In this document: in pieces, positions 9,206 through 18,944 of the stretch
Layout: every line of letters begins with the position of its first letter
Numbering within the stretch: position 1 is the first letter of the stretch
Notes under the pieces: model-generated
What the model saw: the letters and a program-made list of their open reading frames with translations, nothing else
Told to the model about the DNA's origin: nothing
Databases searched by the model: none
Translations under genes and position numbers: made by a program
DNA from: Mycobacterium sp. SMC-4
Lineage (GTDB): Bacteria; Actinomycetota; Actinomycetes; Mycobacteriales; Mycobacteriaceae
Length of the DNA stretch: 64,000 bases
Direction: 5' to 3'
Assembly: GCF_025263265.1 (NCBI RefSeq)
Contig: NZ_CP079869.1
Span: 1,612,001 to 1,676,000, forward strand

Positions 9206-10360
9206 TCAGCGTTGGGTGGTGGACCGTTCGGCCGCGTGGTCCTCGATCGCCTTGCCGATGGCGTGCGCAGCTCGGTCGATGAATGTCGTTCCGCTGCCGA
9301 CGACCCAGTCCTGTGAAGCCTGCGCCGAGGCCAGCTGCCCGGTGAAGTGCGGGATGACGTACTGCGCGAACAGTTCGTAGCTGTGCAACTTGGCCGCTGG
9401 CGGTGCCCAGTCGTGGTCGAACAACAGGAAGGCCCCGAAGCCACCGTCGCTCGCCTCGACGAGTTCCTCGATCTTGGCGATGGCGTCGTCGGGGGTGCCG
9501 ATCACCGCGAATCCCGACGCCCGGTTGTTCTCGATGATCTCGGCGACGGTGTCGCCCTGCACCGGACCGGCCGGCAGCAGATGGGCGAAATAGCGGGAGA
9601 ATTCCACGATCCCGTACTCGACATCCCGCTCGGCCTGCGCACGGGTCTCGGCGATGTGCATCGGGCCCACCAGGCGCCACTTCGAGCGGTCGGCGACGTG
9701 GCCGTGCTCGGCGGCCACCTCCTGCCAGGTGTTCCAGTGCTGGGCCAGCAGATCCATTCCCTGCCTGGCGGTCGCCGCGATCGAGAGCATGCCGACGCCG
9801 TGCTTGCCCGCACCGCGTGGTCCGGTCGGCGAAAACGACGCTGCGACGGCGATATCGAAGCACGGATCGCTGTAGGGCCGCAGCTGCAGGCGGGCGTCGG
9901 CCAGGGTGAACCCGTCGGTCGTCATGGTCACCGTCTCGCCGCGCAGCAGACGCACGATCGCCTCCAGGCACTGCTCCATCCGTGGCCGCTGAGCGTCGGC
10001 GGGGATGCCCAGCATGTGCGCGTCGGAGGTGAGCTGGCCAGGCCCACAACCGAGCATCACCCGGCCCCTGGTTAGGTGGTCGAGCAGCACCATCCGATCA
10101 GCCAGCATCAGCGGATGGTGATAGGGCAACGAGCTGACCCCGGTGCCGAGCTTGATGTGCTTGGTGCGTTCGGCCGCGATCCCGATGAACACCTCCGGCG
10201 ACGCGATGATCTCGAATCCCGCGGAGTGATGTTCGCCGACCCAGGCCTCATGGAACCCCAGCCGGTCCATCGCAACGATCAGGTCGAGGTCGCGTTCGAG
10301 AGCCAGCGTCGGGTTCTGCCCGACGGGGTGGAACGGGGCCATGAAGTTTCCGAAGCGCAT
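9206..10360 (-). CDS. LLM class flavin-dependent oxidoreductase
   Basis: The 384-residue protein belongs to the bacterial luciferase-like monooxygenase family. The N-terminus MRFGNFMAPFHP, the EHH motif near residue 45 and the GCGPGQ segment are typical of F420- or FMN-dependent members. The start at 10360 matches family homology. An alternative ATG at 10417 overlaps the methyltransferase stop (ATGA) and would add 19 residues. The adjacent upstream methyltransferase suggests a shared small-molecule pathway. Substrate and cofactor (FMN versus F420) are not determined. Confidence 0.82.
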   Translation of the reverse strand: MRFGNFMAPFHPVGQNPTLALERDLDLIVAMDRLGFHEAWVGEHHSAGFEIIASPEVFIGIAAERTKHIKLGTGVSSLPYHHPLMLADRMVLLDHLTRGRVMLGCGPGQLTSDAHMLGIPADAQRPRMEQCLEAIVRLLRGETVTMTTDGFTLADARLQLRPYSDPCFDIAVAASFSPTGPRGAGKHGVGMLSIAATARQGMDLLAQHWNTWQEVAAEHGHVADRSKWRLVGPMHIAETRAQAERDVEYGIVEFSRYFAHLLPAGPVQGDTVAEIIENNRASGFAVIGTPDDAIAKIEELVEASDGGFGAFLLFDHDWAPPAAKLHSYELFAQYVIPHFTGQLASAQASQDWVVGSGTTFIDRAAHAIGKAIEDHAAERSTTQR

Positions 10361-10413
10361 CCTCCGATTCTGACCGTCCGAGCCCGCGGTCGGGCCACAA
10401 TGCGGTAGCCGGC

Positions 10414-11280
10414 TCATCTCCTCGTGGCGGTGACCAGCAGGTATTCGGCCGGGTACGCGGTGCGGTCCGGATCGTCGCTGCGGTTCCACTGCTGCAGCAA
10501 GCCCAGAAAGTCCCGGTCCAGTGCGTTGACCTTGTCGAGGTCGTCGGCGATGTACCGGTAGACCGCGATGGTCGGGCCATAGTTGCGCTTCCAGTACTCC
10601 CGGAAATCCTCCGGGCTGGGGCAGTGGTCCATCGTGATCGTCTGACGATCCATTGTCAGTTCGGACACGTTGTCGCCGAACATGTCCCGCACATGCTCGG
10701 GGCTACCCCACATCGGTGGCGGGGAGGCACCGGGCGGCGGGGGTGGCGAGTAGGGCTTCATGGTGGCAAACAGCTGGCCGATGAACCCCTCGGGAGTCCA
10801 GTTGATCATCCCGATCGTGCCGCCCGGCCGTACCACTCGCACCAATTCGTCGGCGGTCACCTGATGGTGCGGGGCGAACATCGCCCCGACACAGGACATC
10901 ACCACGTCGAACTCTTCGTCGTCGAACGGCAGTGCCTCGGCATCGGCCTGCACCCATTCCAGCGCGACGCCGCGCTGCTCGGCCCGGGCCCGCCCGGCGT
11001 CGAACAACTCCGGTGTCAGGTCACTGGCGATCACGGTGGCACCGGTGGCGGCGGCGGGTATCGCGGCGTTGCCAGATCCGGCAGCCACGTCGAGAACCCG
11101 CTGGCCCGATCGCACCCCGCACGCCTCGACCAGCCGCGGTCCCAGTTCGGGGATGAGTTCGGCGGCCACCGCCGGATAGTTGCCGGAGGCCCACAATGCC
11201 CGGTGCTTGGCTTTCAGTTCGCGGTCGGCGTTGTGCTTGGCATTGTGCTTGGCATTGTGGTCGGCTGACGAATCGCTCAT
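10414..11280 (-). CDS. class I SAM-dependent methyltransferase
   Basis: The 288-residue protein has a Rossmann methyltransferase fold with the SAM motif VLDVAAGSG near residues 62-71, an acidic motif around LEWVQADAEALPF, and the DELVRVVRPGG motif after strand 5. It belongs to the Methyltransf_11 type, which acts on small molecules. The N-terminus contains a short repeated NAKH peptide encoded by a 12-bp tandem DNA repeat near 11230-11265. It lies immediately upstream of, and may overlap, the luciferase-like gene. Confidence 0.85.
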   Translation of the reverse strand: MSDSSADHNAKHNAKHNADRELKAKHRALWASGNYPAVAAELIPELGPRLVEACGVRSGQRVLDVAAGSGNAAIPAAATGATVIASDLTPELFDAGRARAEQRGVALEWVQADAEALPFDDEEFDVVMSCVGAMFAPHHQVTADELVRVVRPGGTIGMINWTPEGFIGQLFATMKPYSPPPPPGASPPPMWGSPEHVRDMFGDNVSELTMDRQTITMDHCPSPEDFREYWKRNYGPTIAVYRYIADDLDKVNALDRDFLGLLQQWNRSDDPDRTAYPAEYLLVTATRR

Positions 11281-11460
11281 GGTGACTCCTCGACGAGCAT
11301 CCGCTTCCGGGGCAATCAGTGGATCAACCGTGGTGATGTTACCGCCGAAACATCACCAGATCAGCGGAAATGTCGCAGATTCAGGGGACCGAAGCGGCGC
11401 GGCGACGCCGAAGCCCGGCGAACCGTGATGCCGCGATTGCCGGGATGGAATAATGGCGCC

Positions 11461-12138
11461 ATGGCAAACCCGGTACACACCCCGCAGGACGCGGATGTGA
11501 CCGGGACGCGGGAGCTACGCGCGGGGGAGTTCCGCTTCTGGTTCGTCGGCCAACGGTGGGAATGGTCCGACGAGGTGGCTGCGATGCACGGCTATCGGCC
11601 GGGCACGGTCACTCCGACCACCGAGCTGTTGCTGGCCCACAAGCATCCCGAGGACCGCCAACACGTCCAAGAGTCGCTCGATCGTGCGCTGCATGCCGGT
11701 GGATCGTTCTCCAGCCGGCACCGTTTCCTCGACACCGCCGGACGGGAGCACTCGGTGTTGGTGATCGCCGACCGGATGTACGACCCCCGAGGGGCCGTGG
11801 TGGGCACCGAAGGCTATTACGTCGATCTGACCGACACGCTGGATCAGGTCCGCCGCACCGTACTCGACGAGTCGCTGCCCGACCTGTTCGAGTCCCGCGC
11901 GGTGATCGAGCAGGCCAAAGGTGCGCTGATGTTGGTCTACCGCATCGACGCCGAGCAGGCGTTCAAACTCCTGCAGTGGCGGTCCCAGCAAACCAACACC
12001 AAGCTGCGGACGCTGGCCGCGCAGCTGGTCGCCGACCTCGAATCCATCGAGGTCAACCTGGAGGCGTTGCGCCGCGGGTTCGACCATCTGTTGCTGACCG
12101 TCCATCAACGTGCTGCCGCCACGGCAGGTCGGGGGTAG
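11461..12138 (+). CDS. PAS and ANTAR domain protein
   Basis: The 225-residue regulator has an N-terminal PAS domain (about residues 15-125, with the WEWSDEV motif) and a C-terminal ANTAR helical domain (about 135-200, containing IEQAKGALM). ANTAR domains bind paired hairpins in nascent mRNA and antagonise transcription termination. The ATG at 11461 is used. It begins the signalling cluster that continues with the STAS and kinase/phosphatase genes in the same direction. Confidence 0.88.
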   Translation: MANPVHTPQDADVTGTRELRAGEFRFWFVGQRWEWSDEVAAMHGYRPGTVTPTTELLLAHKHPEDRQHVQESLDRALHAGGSFSSRHRFLDTAGREHSVLVIADRMYDPRGAVVGTEGYYVDLTDTLDQVRRTVLDESLPDLFESRAVIEQAKGALMLVYRIDAEQAFKLLQWRSQQTNTKLRTLAAQLVADLESIEVNLEALRRGFDHLLLTVHQRAAATAGRG

Positions 12139-12179
12139 GTGAGTGCACGTCGGGTCGCAAGGGGTGGATACGGAGGAGC

Positions 12180-12545
12180 GTGGGTCTGTTAGATGTGCGG
12201 TGCGAGGTCGCGGGCAGCGCGATCGTGGTGTCCGTCAAAGGGGAAGTCGATTCGGGCACAGTAGAAGTGCTACATCCAGTGCTTGACGAGGGCCTGGGCA
12301 GGGCGCTGGTGGCGCCGGCCCGGCTCCTGGTGCTCGATCTCGATGACGTCACCTACTTCGGCAGTGCCGGACTGAATGCGGTTCTGGGCTGTTTCGAGCG
12401 CGGCACCGACGCGGGTATCGCGGTACGGGTCGTGGCCACCAACGCTGAGGTCACCCGGCCGTTGGAGATCACCAAGCTGGATCAGGTGCTACGGCCCTAT
12501 CCGTCGGTGTCGGCGGCGCTGTCCGACGATGGCGACCCGGCGTGA
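12180..12545 (+). CDS. STAS domain anti-sigma-factor antagonist
   Basis: The 121-residue protein has a single STAS domain with the phosphorylatable-Ser motif YFGSAGLNAVL (Ser about 62), as in SpoIIAA/RsbV-type proteins. A GTG at 12180 directly follows GGAGGAG with very short spacing, so the exact start is uncertain. Such proteins release sigma factors when dephosphorylated. The next gene carries both a PP2C phosphatase and an RsbW-like kinase domain that would act on it. Confidence 0.82.
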   Translation: MGLLDVRCEVAGSAIVVSVKGEVDSGTVEVLHPVLDEGLGRALVAPARLLVLDLDDVTYFGSAGLNAVLGCFERGTDAGIAVRVVATNAEVTRPLEITKLDQVLRPYPSVSAALSDDGDPA

Positions 12546-12587
12546 CCCCGCCCGCCGTGGCGCCCATGGCATCGCCAGGTGCACGGC

Positions 12588-15500
12588 ATGGCTGAAATCC
12601 CGGACGAATCCCCGGTTTTCGATGCCGGTGGTGCGGTAGGCCGCGATCACGCGAGGGTGGATTGGGCGGCAACCCCGCTGGGCCCGCCGCGGAATTGGCC
12701 GCAAAGCTTACGGACCGCGGTCAGCATCCTGTTGTCGTCGCGTTTCTCGATGTGGATGGGGTGGGGGCCGGAGCTCACCTTCTTCTGTAACGACGCGTAC
12801 CGCCGCGACACTCTGGGACAGAAGTATCCGTGGGCGCTCGGTCGCCCGACCAGTGAAGTCTGGGCCGAGATCTGGGACGACGTCGCGCCGCGAGTGCAGC
12901 AGGTGCTCTCGACCGAGGAAGCAACGTGGGACACCTCTCTGCTGCTGTTCTTGGAGCGGTCCGGCTACACCGAAGAGTCCTACCACACCTTCAGCTACAG
13001 CCCGCTGCACGATGACGACGGTGCCGTGGTCGGGCTGCTGTGTGTGGTCAGCGAGGACACCGCTCAAGTGATCGGTGAGCGCCGCATGGCCACGCTGCGC
13101 GACCTGGGCTCAGACCCGAGCGTGGTGCGTACCGAGACCGAGATCCTGTCGTTCTCCGACCAGCAGATGTCGCAGAACCAGCGGGACCTACCGTTCACGC
13201 TGACATACCTCTACGACGATGACGGCACCGCCCGATTGGCGGGACGCAGCGGCGTGGCCGCGGGGCACCCGATCGCGGTGGAGAAACTCAGCGCCGAGGG
13301 TGGCGGTCTGTGGCCGGTCGCCGAGCCAGCGGCCGGGCAGTCGGTCCTCGTCGAGCTCGGCGCGGACCGGTACCGCGACCTGCCGACCGGCGACTGGCCC
13401 AAGCCGCCCAGCCATGCACTGGTGGTTCCGCTTCTGCAGCAGGGTGATTCGCCGGTGGGATTCCTGGTGACGGGGCTGAACCGCTACCGGCTGCTCGACG
13501 ACGCCTACCGCGGCTTCGTCACGCTGGTCGCCGGTCACATCGCCGCCGGTATCGGTCTGGCCCGCAGCTATCGTAGCCAGCAGCGCCGAGCCGAGGAACT
13601 GGCCGAGCTCGATCGCGCGAAGACGACGTTCTTCTCCAACATCAGCCATGAGTTCCGCACCCCACTGACGCTGATCCTCGACCCGATCGCTGAACTGCGT
13701 CGGTCCCGTGATCTTGACCAGAGTATCCGTGAGGAACTGGATGTGGTGTGGCGCAACGGGTTGCGTCTGACCAAACTCGTCAACACGCTGCTGGATTTCT
13801 CCCGAATCGAGGCCGGCCGCACCCAGGCCAACTACGCGCCGACCGACCTGGCCACCGTGACCGCCGAATTGGCCAGCGTGTTCCGCTCCGCGGTCGAACG
13901 TGCCGGCCTGATCCTCGAGGTCAACTGTCCGCCGCTGGATGAACCGGTCTATGTCGACCACGACATGTGGGAGAAGGTCGTCTTCAACCTGCTGTCGAAT
14001 GCGTTGAAGTTCACCTTCGCGGGCAGGATCTCGGTGCACGCCCGCCGCAGCGGCGCCGACGCGGTTGTGGTGGTCTCCGATACCGGCACGGGTGTGCCTT
14101 CCGCAGAAATGCCGCGGTTGTTTGAACGCTTTCATCGCATCGAGAACGCGCAGGCCCGTTCGCACGAGGGCAGCGGAATCGGGCTGGCGCTGGTCAAGGA
14201 ACTTGTCGAGCTGCACGGGGGCAGCATCAGTGCCGAGAGCATCGAGTCGGTCGGTACCACCTTCACCATCCGTATTCCGTTCGGCACCGCCCACCTTCCC
14301 CCCGACGCGATCGGCTCGGCGACTGCGCGAAACCGCAGTGCCGGGGCCGAGGCCTACCTGGAGGAGGCGCAGCGGTGGCTGCCCTCGGGTTTGGGACCCA
14401 CGCAGCCGGATCCGGACGTGACGGCGCCTGACGCCTCGGCGCTCACGTCAATGGCCGGCGAGCAGCCTGGCGGGTCGACCAGGATTTTGATCGCCGACGA
14501 CAACGCCGATATGCGCGGCTATCTGAGCCGATTGCTGCGCTCCGACGGATACCAGGTCGAAGCGGTTGCCGACGGGCAGCATGCCTTGGATGCGATCCGA
14601 GCGCACGCGCCAGACCTGGTGATCAGCGACGTGATGATGCCCCGGGTGGACGGCCTGGCACTGGTGGCGGCGCTGCGTGCCGAGCGCCGGACCGCTGCGG
14701 TGCCGGTGTTGCTGCTCTCTGCACGGGCCGGCCAGGAGGCCTCGATCAGCGGTCTGCAGGCCGGCGCCGACGACTACCTCGTCAAACCGTTCGCCGCGGC
14801 CGAACTGTTGGCCAGAGTCCGGGCCAACGTCGAGCTGGCCCGGCTGCGCGATCACCACGCGCGCTGGCGTACCGCGCTGGTGGACTCGCTGCAGGAGGCA
14901 TTCTTCGTCTGCGACGACGACGGCGCGGTCATCGAGATCAATGCAGCGTTCAGTGACATCCTGGGCTACGACGCGGCCGGATTGCCCTACCCCCCCGAGT
15001 ATCCGTGGTGGCCGTCGGCCGACACCGACCCCGAGTCCCACCGCACGTTCGGACAGGCGGTGCGTGACCTGCGGGAGTTGACGCACGGCACGATCCCGGC
15101 GGTGCCGGTGACCCACCGCGATGGCCATCGGCTTTGGGTGGCAACAACTTTCACCCAGGCGGAGGATCCGAACAACGGACGCAAGGTCGTGGTGGGGACC
15201 ATGCGCGACGTGACCGCCGAGCACTACCTGGTGCAGCGGGAGACCGCATTGTCGTCGTTGAATCAGGCGCTGGCGCAAGCGGACACGCTCGATGATGCGG
15301 TGCGCGCTGCGGCTGATGAACTGCAGCAGGTCTGGCACGCGCGACGAGTGCTGGCGGTCACCCTGCCGGCAGTCGGCAGCGGTGACGACCAGGCTGCCCC
15401 GCCGCTGATCTGCACCGGGGAGCCGGCGGGATGGGACGAGCTTTCGGTGCAGACCCGCAACGCGATCTCGGTGCTTCGAGATGGCGAACTCCTGGACCCG

Positions 15501-16751
15501 GAGACCACACACGCCGGGTCGGCCGGCGTGGCGTTGCAGCATCCGCGTGGGGTCCTGGTGCTCTATGTCGAGTTGTTCGAGATGCGGCGATTCACCGGTG
15601 AGGACCACACGTTGCTCACGGTGCTGGCCGGCAGGTTGGGTCAGGGCCTGCAGCGCGTGCACCAGATCGACCAGCAGCGCGAGACCGCGCTGGCCCTGCA
15701 GCACGCCATCCTCGGACCAGCCGTGTCCAGCGGGTTCGCTGTGCGCTACCAGCCGGCCACCCGGCCGCTGCAGGTAGGTGGCGACTGGTACGACGTGGTC
15801 AATCTCGACGACGGTCGGATCGCCATGGTGGTGGGCGACTGCGTGGGCCACGGATTGGACGCCGCCACCGTGATGGGCCAGTTGCGCAGTGCCTGTCGCG
15901 CACTGCTTCTCGAGCATCCCAGCCCCGCGGCAGCGCTGTCGGCGCTCGACCGGTTCGCCGCGCGGCTGCCCGGAGCGCGGTGCACCACCGCATTCGCTGC
16001 GGTACTCGACCCGCGCAGCGGCGATCTCGTCTATTCATGCGCCGGTCACCCGCCGCCGATTCTGGTCTGTGCCGATCGGTCGACCCAGCTCCTCGACCAG
16101 GGCCGAGCCACCCCGCTGGGGTTGAGGTACGCGCCCCAGCGGCCTGAGGCCCGCACCACGATGCCGGCGCGGTCGACCTTGCTGCTGTACACCGATGGGC
16201 TGGTCGAGCGCCGCCGCGAAGCGATCGACGACGGCATCGCGCGGGCCACCGACGTCGTCCAGGACAACCGAGACACCGCGCTCAACGACCTTGCCGACCT
16301 CATCATGGCGCGGTTGGCCACCGGGGAGGGCTACCACGACGACGTCGCACTGCTGCTGTATCGGCAGCCAGCTCCGCTGGATCTGGAGATGCCGGCGCAG
16401 GTCTCGGAGTTGGCGCCCAGCCGAACCGCGCTGCGGAACTGGCTTGACCGGGCCGGGATTGGCACTGAACAGTCGCTCGACGTGCTGATCGCCGTGGGGG
16501 AGGCGCTGGCCAACGCCATCGAACACGGTCACCGGGACTCACCCGGCGGGATGGTGCGCCTGCGGGCGGTGGCGCAGGCCGACCAGCTCCATCTGACCGT
16601 CGCCGATACCGGTCGCTGGAAGGTGCCCGCGGCGGTGCCGTCGGCCCACCGGGGCCGGGGCGTCTCCTTGATGCGCGCGCTGATGCAGGACGTCACGATC
16701 GATTCCCAGCCCGCGGGTACCACCGTCCAGATGCACACCAGGATTCACTGA
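12588..16751 (+). CDS. multidomain PAS-GAF histidine kinase / receiver / PAS-GAF-PP2C phosphatase / RsbW-like ATPase
   Basis: The protein is about 1387 residues long. Order of domains: PAS-like sensor (about 15-165), GAF (about 195-325), HisKA with SHEFRTP (His near 354), HATPase_c with VFNLLSNA and GSGIGLAL (to about 565), receiver with phospho-acceptor Asp near 681 (SDVMMPR), PAS (about 765-885), GAF (about 890-1025), PP2C/SpoIIE phosphatase (GGDWYD, VGDCVGHG, to about 1260), and a C-terminal RsbW-like ATPase (GEALANAIEHG, about 1275-1385). The second half resembles the architecture of Rv1364c of M. tuberculosis, and a hybrid kinase is added in front. A GTG at 12579 is an alternative start. 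It overlaps the following STAS gene by one base (TGATG). Confidence 0.9.
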   Translation: MAEIPDESPVFDAGGAVGRDHARVDWAATPLGPPRNWPQSLRTAVSILLSSRFSMWMGWGPELTFFCNDAYRRDTLGQKYPWALGRPTSEVWAEIWDDVAPRVQQVLSTEEATWDTSLLLFLERSGYTEESYHTFSYSPLHDDDGAVVGLLCVVSEDTAQVIGERRMATLRDLGSDPSVVRTETEILSFSDQQMSQNQRDLPFTLTYLYDDDGTARLAGRSGVAAGHPIAVEKLSAEGGGLWPVAEPAAGQSVLVELGADRYRDLPTGDWPKPPSHALVVPLLQQGDSPVGFLVTGLNRYRLLDDAYRGFVTLVAGHIAAGIGLARSYRSQQRRAEELAELDRAKTTFFSNISHEFRTPLTLILDPIAELRRSRDLDQSIREELDVVWRNGLRLTKLVNTLLDFSRIEAGRTQANYAPTDLATVTAELASVFRSAVERAGLILEVNCPPLDEPVYVDHDMWEKVVFNLLSNALKFTFAGRISVHARRSGADAVVVVSDTGTGVPSAEMPRLFERFHRIENAQARSHEGSGIGLALVKELVELHGGSISAESIESVGTTFTIRIPFGTAHLPPDAIGSATARNRSAGAEAYLEEAQRWLPSGLGPTQPDPDVTAPDASALTSMAGEQPGGSTRILIADDNADMRGYLSRLLRSDGYQVEAVADGQHALDAIRAHAPDLVISDVMMPRVDGLALVAALRAERRTAAVPVLLLSARAGQEASISGLQAGADDYLVKPFAAAELLARVRANVELARLRDHHARWRTALVDSLQEAFFVCDDDGAVIEINAAFSDILGYDAAGLPYPPEYPWWPSADTDPESHRTFGQAVRDLRELTHGTIPAVPVTHRDGHRLWVATTFTQAEDPNNGRKVVVGTMRDVTAEHYLVQRETALSSLNQALAQADTLDDAVRAAADELQQVWHARRVLAVTLPAVGSGDDQAAPPLICTGEPAGWDELSVQTRNAISVLRDGELLDPETTHAGSAGVALQHPRGVLVLYVELFEMRRFTGEDHTLLTVLAGRLGQGLQRVHQIDQQRETALALQHAILGPAVSSGFAVRYQPATRPLQVGGDWYDVVNLDDGRIAMVVGDCVGHGLDAATVMGQLRSACRALLLEHPSPAAALSALDRFAARLPGARCTTAFAAVLDPRSGDLVYSCAGHPPPILVCADRSTQLLDQGRATPLGLRYAPQRPEARTTMPARSTLLLYTDGLVERRREAIDDGIARATDVVQDNRDTALNDLADLIMARLATGEGYHDDVALLLYRQPAPLDLEMPAQVSELAPSRTALRNWLDRAGIGTEQSLDVLIAVGEALANAIEHGHRDSPGGMVRLRAVAQADQLHLTVADTGRWKVPAAVPSAHRGRGVSLMRALMQDVTIDSQPAGTTVQMHTRIH

Positions 16752-17059
16752 TGGCAACGCCTCTGCACGTCACCCAAGACCGCCGTCGTGACGGCACGAC
16801 GGTACTGACGGTCGTCGGTGAGCTCGACCTGAGCAACGTTGCCATTTTCGCCGACGCCATCGCCACCGCCCGAGCCGGCAGCGACGGTGCCCTGCTGCTG
16901 GTGGACCTCAGTGGCGTCGAGTATCTGGACAGCGGGGCCATCAACGTGCTGTTCGACCACGCCGATCAGATCGAGCTCGTCGTCAACCCGATCCTGGTGC
17001 CGGTGTTGACCGTCAGCGGGCTCACCGACGTCGTCGCGGTCAGGCCCGCGTCGGACTGA
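16751..17059 (+). CDS. STAS domain anti-sigma-factor antagonist
   Basis: The 102-residue single STAS domain contains the YLDSGAINVL motif, with Ser61 as probable phosphorylation site. Its start codon overlaps the stop of the giant kinase/phosphatase gene (TGATG), which indicates translational coupling and direct partnership. The RsbW-like domain would phosphorylate it and the PP2C domain would dephosphorylate it. The target sigma factor is not visible in the window. Confidence 0.85.
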   Translation: MATPLHVTQDRRRDGTTVLTVVGELDLSNVAIFADAIATARAGSDGALLLVDLSGVEYLDSGAINVLFDHADQIELVVNPILVPVLTVSGLTDVVAVRPASD

Positions 17060-17062
17060 CCG

Positions 17063-18022
17063 TCATCGGGCTTCGTTGCGGCGGGCCCGTGCACGCCGTT
17101 TGCCTTCGTGCATCGCGGCCACGCGTGCCACCGGGATGGTGCGGCCGTGTTCAATCAGTGCGTCGGGCAGGTGCTGCGGGGCCGGCATGGTCTCGTCCCA
17201 CGGGTCGCGGCCGGCCAGCGCGTCGACGGCGGTGCGTACGGTGAACTCCGCCGGGTTCACGCGGTCCAGGTCGGACCAGGCCAGCGGGAACGACACCGGG
17301 GTGCCCGGCCGCAGGCGCGGACTGTAGGCGGCGGCGACGGTCGCGCCGCCCGCCCGGGTTGCGTCGACGAACACCCGGCCGTGGCGGTCTTCGACGATGA
17401 ACGCGGTGGTGGCCACCGCAGGATCGAGTGCTTCCGTGCGCGCCGCCAACGCGCGGGTGGCCGCGGCGACGTCGTCGACCGGAGCGCTGTCGTCGATCGG
17501 CACGAAGATGTGCAGCCCGCGTGACCCGCTGGTCTTGACGGCACCGGCTAAACCACTGTCGGACAGCGCTTGTCGTACCAACCCGGCGACCTTGACCACA
17601 GCGGCGAAATCCCGGTGGTCCGGCGGGTCGAGATCGAGGATCAGATGTGTGGGGCGGTTGATGTCCTCGGCGAGGCCGAGCGCCGGGTGAAACTCGACCG
17701 CACGTTGGTTGGCCAGCCACAGCAGCGTTCGTCGATCGTCGCAGAGGGGGTAGTGGATCTCGCGATGGGACGACTCGGCCCAGATCGCCACGGTGCGGAT
17801 CCAGTCAGGGGTGTACTTCGGGACGTTTTTCTGCATGAACGGAGCGCGCCCGCGCAGCGCACGCAACACGGTCAGTGGCCGTCCGGCCAGCACCGGCAGC
17901 ATGCGGTCGGCGACGGCATCGAGGTAGTCGACCAGGTCGCGCTTGGTGGCATCGGAATCCGCAGCCAGTGTCTGATCGAGGTTGGTCAATTCGACACCGG
18001 CACGCTGCTCGCCGGTACTCAT
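17063..18022 (-). CDS. LigD-type primase-polymerase domain protein (PolD-like)
   Basis: The 319-residue stand-alone polymerase domain is of the archaeo-eukaryotic primase superfamily, as found in bacterial NHEJ ligase LigD. Catalytic motifs are visible: DLD (Asp130, Asp132), SGSRGLHI with His171, and FVD with Asp220. No ligase or nuclease domain is present. Mycobacterial stand-alone homologues add ribonucleotides or deoxynucleotides at ends and gaps in DNA repair. The gene is convergent with the STAS gene (3 bp apart). Confidence 0.85.
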   Translation of the reverse strand: MSTGEQRAGVELTNLDQTLAADSDATKRDLVDYLDAVADRMLPVLAGRPLTVLRALRGRAPFMQKNVPKYTPDWIRTVAIWAESSHREIHYPLCDDRRTLLWLANQRAVEFHPALGLAEDINRPTHLILDLDPPDHRDFAAVVKVAGLVRQALSDSGLAGAVKTSGSRGLHIFVPIDDSAPVDDVAAATRALAARTEALDPAVATTAFIVEDRHGRVFVDATRAGGATVAAAYSPRLRPGTPVSFPLAWSDLDRVNPAEFTVRTAVDALAGRDPWDETMPAPQHLPDALIEHGRTIPVARVAAMHEGKRRARARRNEAR

Positions 18023-18075
18023 GGCGTCAGCCTAGTCGGTGTCGATACCGGGCCGTACGTGAGAGCGGCTGTAGT

Positions 18076-18768
18076 TCAACGGTTCTGCTGTCCCCGGGTG
18101 ACCAGCTCGCCGATGCGGGTGGAGTCGAGTTTGGCCAGCAGGTCACCGGCATCCTCGAAAACGTCCATCGCACCCGCCTCATACAGCTCGGGGCGGGATA
18201 CGCCGCCGCTGAGCACCGCGATGGACGCCACACCGGCGCGGGCGGCCGCGGCGCAGTCCCACACCGCGTCCCCGACGAACACCGCATCCTGCCCGCCGAC
18301 ACCGGCGCGGTCGAGCGCGACCTGCACGATGTCGGGCCTGGGCTTGGCAATCTCGACATCCTGCGAGGACGTCACCTCCGAGATGACGTCGTCGCAGTCC
18401 AGGACCTCACGCAGGATCTGCAGTTCATCCTCCGGCGCCGAGGTTGCCAGCACCACCTGCAGGCCCAGGGCCGCGACCCGGCGCAGCAGATCGCGCGCGC
18501 CTGGCAATGGAGCCAGCAGGTTCACGGTCTGGCGGTAGTACTCGCTGTGCCGATCCTTGAGCCGGTCGAGCACGTCCTGTCCGGCAGCACCGCTCAACGT
18601 CCGGACCAGGGTCGTGCCGTCCATCCCGATGCAGCGGTGAATCCGCCAGCCGTCGGCCGGAATTCCCTCGTCGTGGAACGCTCTGAGCCACGCACTGACG
18701 TGCAGGTAGTTGGAGTCCACCAGCGTCCCGTCTACGTCGAACAGGACAGCCGGACGCTTCGTTGGCAT
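18076..18768 (-). CDS. HAD family hydrolase
   Basis: The 230-residue haloacid-dehalogenase phosphatase has the signature FDVDGTLVDSN at residues 10-20 (nucleophile Asp11, Asp13), a helical cap, and downstream motifs TSAPED and GDAVWD. It is of the phosphoglycolate phosphatase / beta-phosphoglucomutase-like subfamily. The physiological phosphate ester is unknown. It lies upstream of the LigD-like gene in the same direction, 53 bp apart. Confidence 0.85.
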   Translation of the reverse strand: MPTKRPAVLFDVDGTLVDSNYLHVSAWLRAFHDEGIPADGWRIHRCIGMDGTTLVRTLSGAAGQDVLDRLKDRHSEYYRQTVNLLAPLPGARDLLRRVAALGLQVVLATSAPEDELQILREVLDCDDVISEVTSSQDVEIAKPRPDIVQVALDRAGVGGQDAVFVGDAVWDCAAAARAGVASIAVLSGGVSRPELYEAGAMDVFEDAGDLLAKLDSTRIGELVTRGQQNR

Positions 18769-18944
18769 CGCAAATCCTCGTCATCGTCGGAAGTGGCCGC
18801 AGGCAGCATCGGTGACACCGTGCGTCGCCGGCTTGTTGTCTGCCCATTTACCCGGGCTGACGGGGGCCGAAACGTGCGCTCGCCGGGGCACGCGGCCGCG
18901 AGTAATGTGCCGACCATGTTCGGCGCGACGATCGAGGGGACCCG

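Noticed and set aside
13188..15917. Long antisense frames (368 and 489 residues) opposite the kinase/phosphatase gene
   Set aside because: They are GC-skew shadows of a clearly coding plus strand with many catalytic motifs. Their composition is dominated by His, Arg, Gln and Gly.
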